Shown: positions 61,957 to 64,000 of the stretch, piece after piece
Position numbering within the stretch: position 1 is the first letter of the stretch
How the letters are laid out: each line of letters begins with the position of its first letter
Assembly: GCF_029338555.1 (NCBI RefSeq)
Contig: NZ_CP119989.1
Location: 1,240,001 to 1,304,000, forward strand
Reading direction: 5' to 3'
DNA: 64,000 bases
Origin: Halobaculum marinum
GTDB taxonomy: Archaea; Halobacteriota; Halobacteria; Halobacteriales; Haloferacaceae
Made by a program: the position numbers and the translations under genes
Notes under the pieces: generated by a model
Database searches by the model: none
The model's input: only the letters and a program-made list of their open reading frames with translations
Told to the model about the DNA's origin: nothing

Positions 61957-62631
61957 TTACTGGGGGACGACCGCCTTCAGTTCGGAGGGCAGGTAGCCGC
62001 CGATCGACGCGAGGAGTCCGGGGGCGTCGGTGTTCTCCCGGCAGATGATGCTCTGTTCGAGCAGGCCGAGGCGCTCGACGGTGACGATGTCGTTGGCGTG
62101 GCCGGCGCGGTTCACCGTCGCGCGCGTCTCCGCGCGGGTCGCGGAGTTGACGTTCACGCGGCCCTGGCCGCGCGTCCAGTCGTACAGGCGGTCGCGCTCG
62201 GCGTCGGCCAACTCGTGGTCGCCGTCCTCGTCGTACACGAACTGGAGGGTGGTGTGCTGGACGATGCCGAACCGGTCGCGGATCTGCTCGGGGGTCCCGG
62301 CGCCGAGGCCGAGGCCGTCGGCGGGGATGCGGACCTCCGTGCCGGCGTCGAGGACGAACCCGTCCTCGTCCCACCCCTCTAGCGTGCCGGCGTACGTCTC
62401 GCCGTCGCTGAAGTGGTCGGTGATCTCCCCCCACTCCTCGCGGAGGACGTTGCGAGCGACGGTCTCGTCGTCGCCGGAGACGGTGACGGACACGAAGTCG
62501 TCGTGGCGCACGCCGACGTCGAACTCGACGTCGAGGTCGCCCAACTCGTTGCCCACCAGCGAGGTCATCCCGTCGAGTGCGCGGTCGCGAGCCTCACCGG
62601 AGACGTAGCACTTGGTCGCGAGGACAACCAT
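61957..62631 (-). CDS. DUF2110 family protein
   Basis: A 224-residue protein. MVVLATKCYVSGEARDRALD and WGEITDHFSDGETYAGTLEG are the conserved parts of this archaeal family of unknown function. Its start is immediately adjacent to the tfe stop at 62632, a linkage seen in other haloarchaea as far as I recall. A possible role with RNA or transcription rests only on that neighbourhood. Confidence 0.8.
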   Translation of the reverse strand: MVVLATKCYVSGEARDRALDGMTSLVGNELGDLDVEFDVGVRHDDFVSVTVSGDDETVARNVLREEWGEITDHFSDGETYAGTLEGWDEDGFVLDAGTEVRIPADGLGLGAGTPEQIRDRFGIVQHTTLQFVYDEDGDHELADAERDRLYDWTRGQGRVNVNSATRAETRATVNRAGHANDIVTVERLGLLEQSIICRENTDAPGLLASIGGYLPSELKAVVPQ

Positions 62632-63171
62632 CTACGCTTCCGCCTCGGCTTCGTCGCGGTCGACGTTCAACTCGTCGCGGAGCTGGTCGATGCGCCACTC
62701 CATCGCCTCGACGAGGCGGGAGTTCTCCATCGACTCCAGCGGCGACCCGCACTCGGGGCACTCGAAGCCGAACTCCATCGCCTCCTCAAACTCGAAGCGG
62801 ATGGAGTCGACCTCACACAGGTAGAACTGGTGGTCGGACTCGTAGGAACGGCGCTTCTCCAGCCCCTCCAGGAGCCGGTGCATCTCCTCGTCGAGGTTCT
62901 CCGGGATGTTCTCGTAGTGGAACGTCCACAGGTACGTGAGCCACCCGGAGTCCTCGTCGCGGACGCGACGGTAGGAGGCCAGGTCGTTCTCGTACAGGAT
63001 GAACAGCGCGCGGCGGACGTCGTTCAACTCCAGTCCCATGTCCTCGGCGAGCTCCTCGTCGGTGACCTCGCCATCCGGCGGGGCCGCCGCGACGGGCATC
63101 CCCGTCGGGCCGACGAGCTCGTGGAGGTACTTCTGGATGACAGGGTCTCCAAGGAGGTCCTCAAAAGCCAT
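62632..63171 (-). CDS. tfe: Transcription factor E (TFE, TFIIE-alpha homologue)
   Basis: A 179-residue factor. ATG 63171 (MAFEDLLGDPVIQ) is favoured because the TATA box at 63198-63202 falls inside any longer reading. The extended winged helix (to about residue 95) includes GEVTDEELAEDMGLELNDVR. The zinc ribbon has Cys119, then Asp122 where a Cys is expected, then Cys138 and Cys141. It helps open promoter DNA with RNA polymerase, TBP and TFB. The DUF2110 and DUF5803 genes follow on the same strand. Confidence 0.9.
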   Translation of the reverse strand: MAFEDLLGDPVIQKYLHELVGPTGMPVAAAPPDGEVTDEELAEDMGLELNDVRRALFILYENDLASYRRVRDEDSGWLTYLWTFHYENIPENLDEEMHRLLEGLEKRRSYESDHQFYLCEVDSIRFEFEEAMEFGFECPECGSPLESMENSRLVEAMEWRIDQLRDELNVDRDEAEAEA

Positions 63172-63196
63172 TTGTCGAAACTGCGGGCGGATGTCG

Positions 63197-63204
63197 GTTA
63201 AAGT
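63197..63204 (-). promoter_or_regulatory. TATA-like box of the tfe operon
   Basis: On the minus strand CTTTAACC lies 27-33 bases before the ATG at 63171, a leaderless-type spacing. It drives tfe and probably DUF2110 and DUF5803. Confidence 0.5.
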
Positions 63205-63280
63205 CACCGACTCGTCGGGTCCACTCGCCCGCTAGCGGCGGTTGCGCGACGGATCGACCCCGGCGACAACGGGCGGACAG

Positions 63281-63286
63281 TTATGC
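63281..63286 (+). promoter_or_regulatory. Weak TATA-like box for the 63316 gene
   Basis: TTATGC lies about 30 bases before the ATG at 63316; weaker than the tfe box. Confidence 0.3.
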
Positions 63287-63315
63287 CGTGTGAACCCGAC
63301 ACGCCGAACCGACGT

Positions 63316-63912
63316 ATGTCGGTGTTTCCCACGCTCCCGACGGCGACGCTCGACGCCGGGGGCTGGCGCGAGCGCGAGCGACGCGAGACGCGCGCGTTCG
63401 ACGCCAAGGTGGTCACCGTCGACGCCGCGACCGTCGTCTACGAAGACGTCGACCTCCGCGAGCGCCTCCGCGAGGCGACTGGCCTCGACCGCCTGTGGCG
63501 CTTCTTCGTCGCGAGTCGACTGACGCTGACGCCGTCAGCGACGCCCTCACCGCCGCTCACGCGGATCATCGCCAATCGCGCCCACGCGGGCTTCGCCGAC
63601 ACGCTCGGCGAAAGGGGGTTCGACGGTGTCCGTCGCGCCCCCGACGCCACAGCCGACGCCAGCGAGTCGCTCGACCCGGCCGACCGGCTGGCGGGCTACG
63701 AGGCACTGTGTCGTCTCGACGGCGTCGGCGTCCGGGCGCGTGGGTGGGCGGCCGTCCGCCCAGCCGACGACGCCTACCTCCTCGTCGGGGGCGCGTACCC
63801 GACGGCGGTCCGCGAGGCGCCCGACGCCGCGACCGCCGACGCGGTGACGGCGGCGCTGGACCCCGAGCGGTTCCGCGAGGACCTGTTCGCGCTGATGCGC
63901 GACACGGCGTGA
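63316..63912 (+). CDS. Hypothetical soluble protein
   Basis: A 198-residue acidic protein (ATG 63316, MSVFPTLPTATLDAGGWRER). It is alpha/beta-like with no membrane segment or cofactor motif I recognise. PDDAYLLVGGAYP-like and FREDLFALMRDTA stretches suggest a folded core. It diverges from tfe and is followed by an oppositely directed truncated gene. Confidence 0.55.
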   Translation: MSVFPTLPTATLDAGGWRERERRETRAFDAKVVTVDAATVVYEDVDLRERLREATGLDRLWRFFVASRLTLTPSATPSPPLTRIIANRAHAGFADTLGERGFDGVRRAPDATADASESLDPADRLAGYEALCRLDGVGVRARGWAAVRPADDAYLLVGGAYPTAVREAPDAATADAVTAALDPERFREDLFALMRDTA

Positions 63913-63940
63913 CCCCGACCTGCGTTGGGTGGCGGTGGCC

Positions 63941-64000
63941 TCACCGCTCGCGTCGCTCCCGGACGAGCGCGCGGACCACGCCGCGCAGGTCGACGCTGGC
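63941..64000 (-). CDS. C-terminal end of an unidentified minus-strand gene, truncated
   Basis: The minus strand is open from base 64000 to a TGA at 63941-63943. It encodes ASVDLRGVVRALVRERRER as the last residues of a protein whose body lies outside the window. It is too short to identify, and the frame could be a shadow. Confidence 0.35.
   Translation of the reverse strand, partial: ASVDLRGVVRALVRERRER

Noticed and set aside
1-64000. Searched for tRNA, rRNA and CRISPR features
   Set aside because: No T-loop/acceptor-stem combination, conserved rRNA block or regularly spaced repeat was seen by eye; a dedicated scan could still find one.

Overview
The window is haloarchaeal chromosome. The evidence is the very high GC content, strongly acidic proteins, GTG starts, leaderless-type promoters with TATA boxes 25-30 nt before start codons, a TFE gene, a tubulin/FtsZ-like gene, HalOD1, DICT and DUF7344-type regulators, and a dihydrofolate reductase that closely resembles the Haloferax HdrA sequence as I remember it. 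A member of the Haloferacales is my best guess; the genus is not resolved. I see no rRNA, tRNA, CRISPR array or intact insertion sequence.

Layout. (1) 1-7518: sugar and cell-surface metabolism. It holds a truncated secreted PQQ sugar dehydrogenase, an epimerase/oxidoreductase pair, a FemAB-like acyltransferase, a Nudix hydrolase and a glmM-glmU type operon for UDP-GlcNAc. (2) 7519-10422: a gene-poor, decayed stretch with a tyrosine-recombinase N-terminal remnant, a flavin monooxygenase carrying an extra NTF2-like domain, and an AT-rich promoter region. (3) 10423-23732: a visibly less GC-rich accessory block. It has a DUF998 / membrane-anchored serine hydrolase / CPBP / CPBP operon, then alpha/beta hydrolases alternating with further CPBP intramembrane proteases, an MFS protein overlapping a bactofilin-like membrane protein, and a TetR regulator. 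Several of these promoters carry their own palindromes next to the TATA box. (4) 23793-43383: core-type, very GC-rich DNA. It contains an acyl-CoA synthetase, a HerA-like ATPase, a degenerate CPBP protein, an AhpD-like protein, CetZ/FtsZ-like and DHFR genes, an overlapping beta-oxidation pair, HTH and HalOD1 regulators, a MATE transporter, a lipid kinase, a flippase, an SDR and kynureninase. (5) 43567-64000: a Cu-A-type cupredoxin lipoprotein with a His/Gly-rich insertion, MFS transporters, an esterase, a DHH phosphoesterase, a DUF7344-DICT sensor pair, a HypE/ThiL-like protein, an FG-GAP protein, two GT4 glycosyltransferases, an XPD-like helicase, CutA, a phosphoglycolate-phosphatase-like HAD protein and the TFE-DUF2110-DUF5803 run.

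Best candidates for something undescribed are the CPBP protease/hydrolase block in 10.4-23.7 kb with its private operators, and the Cu-A-like lipoprotein whose insertion resembles the prion copper-binding octarepeat. TFE has an Asp where a zinc-ligand Cys is expected, and the CetZ/FtsZ-like protein has an altered T7 loop and an acidic insertion; both also merit checking.
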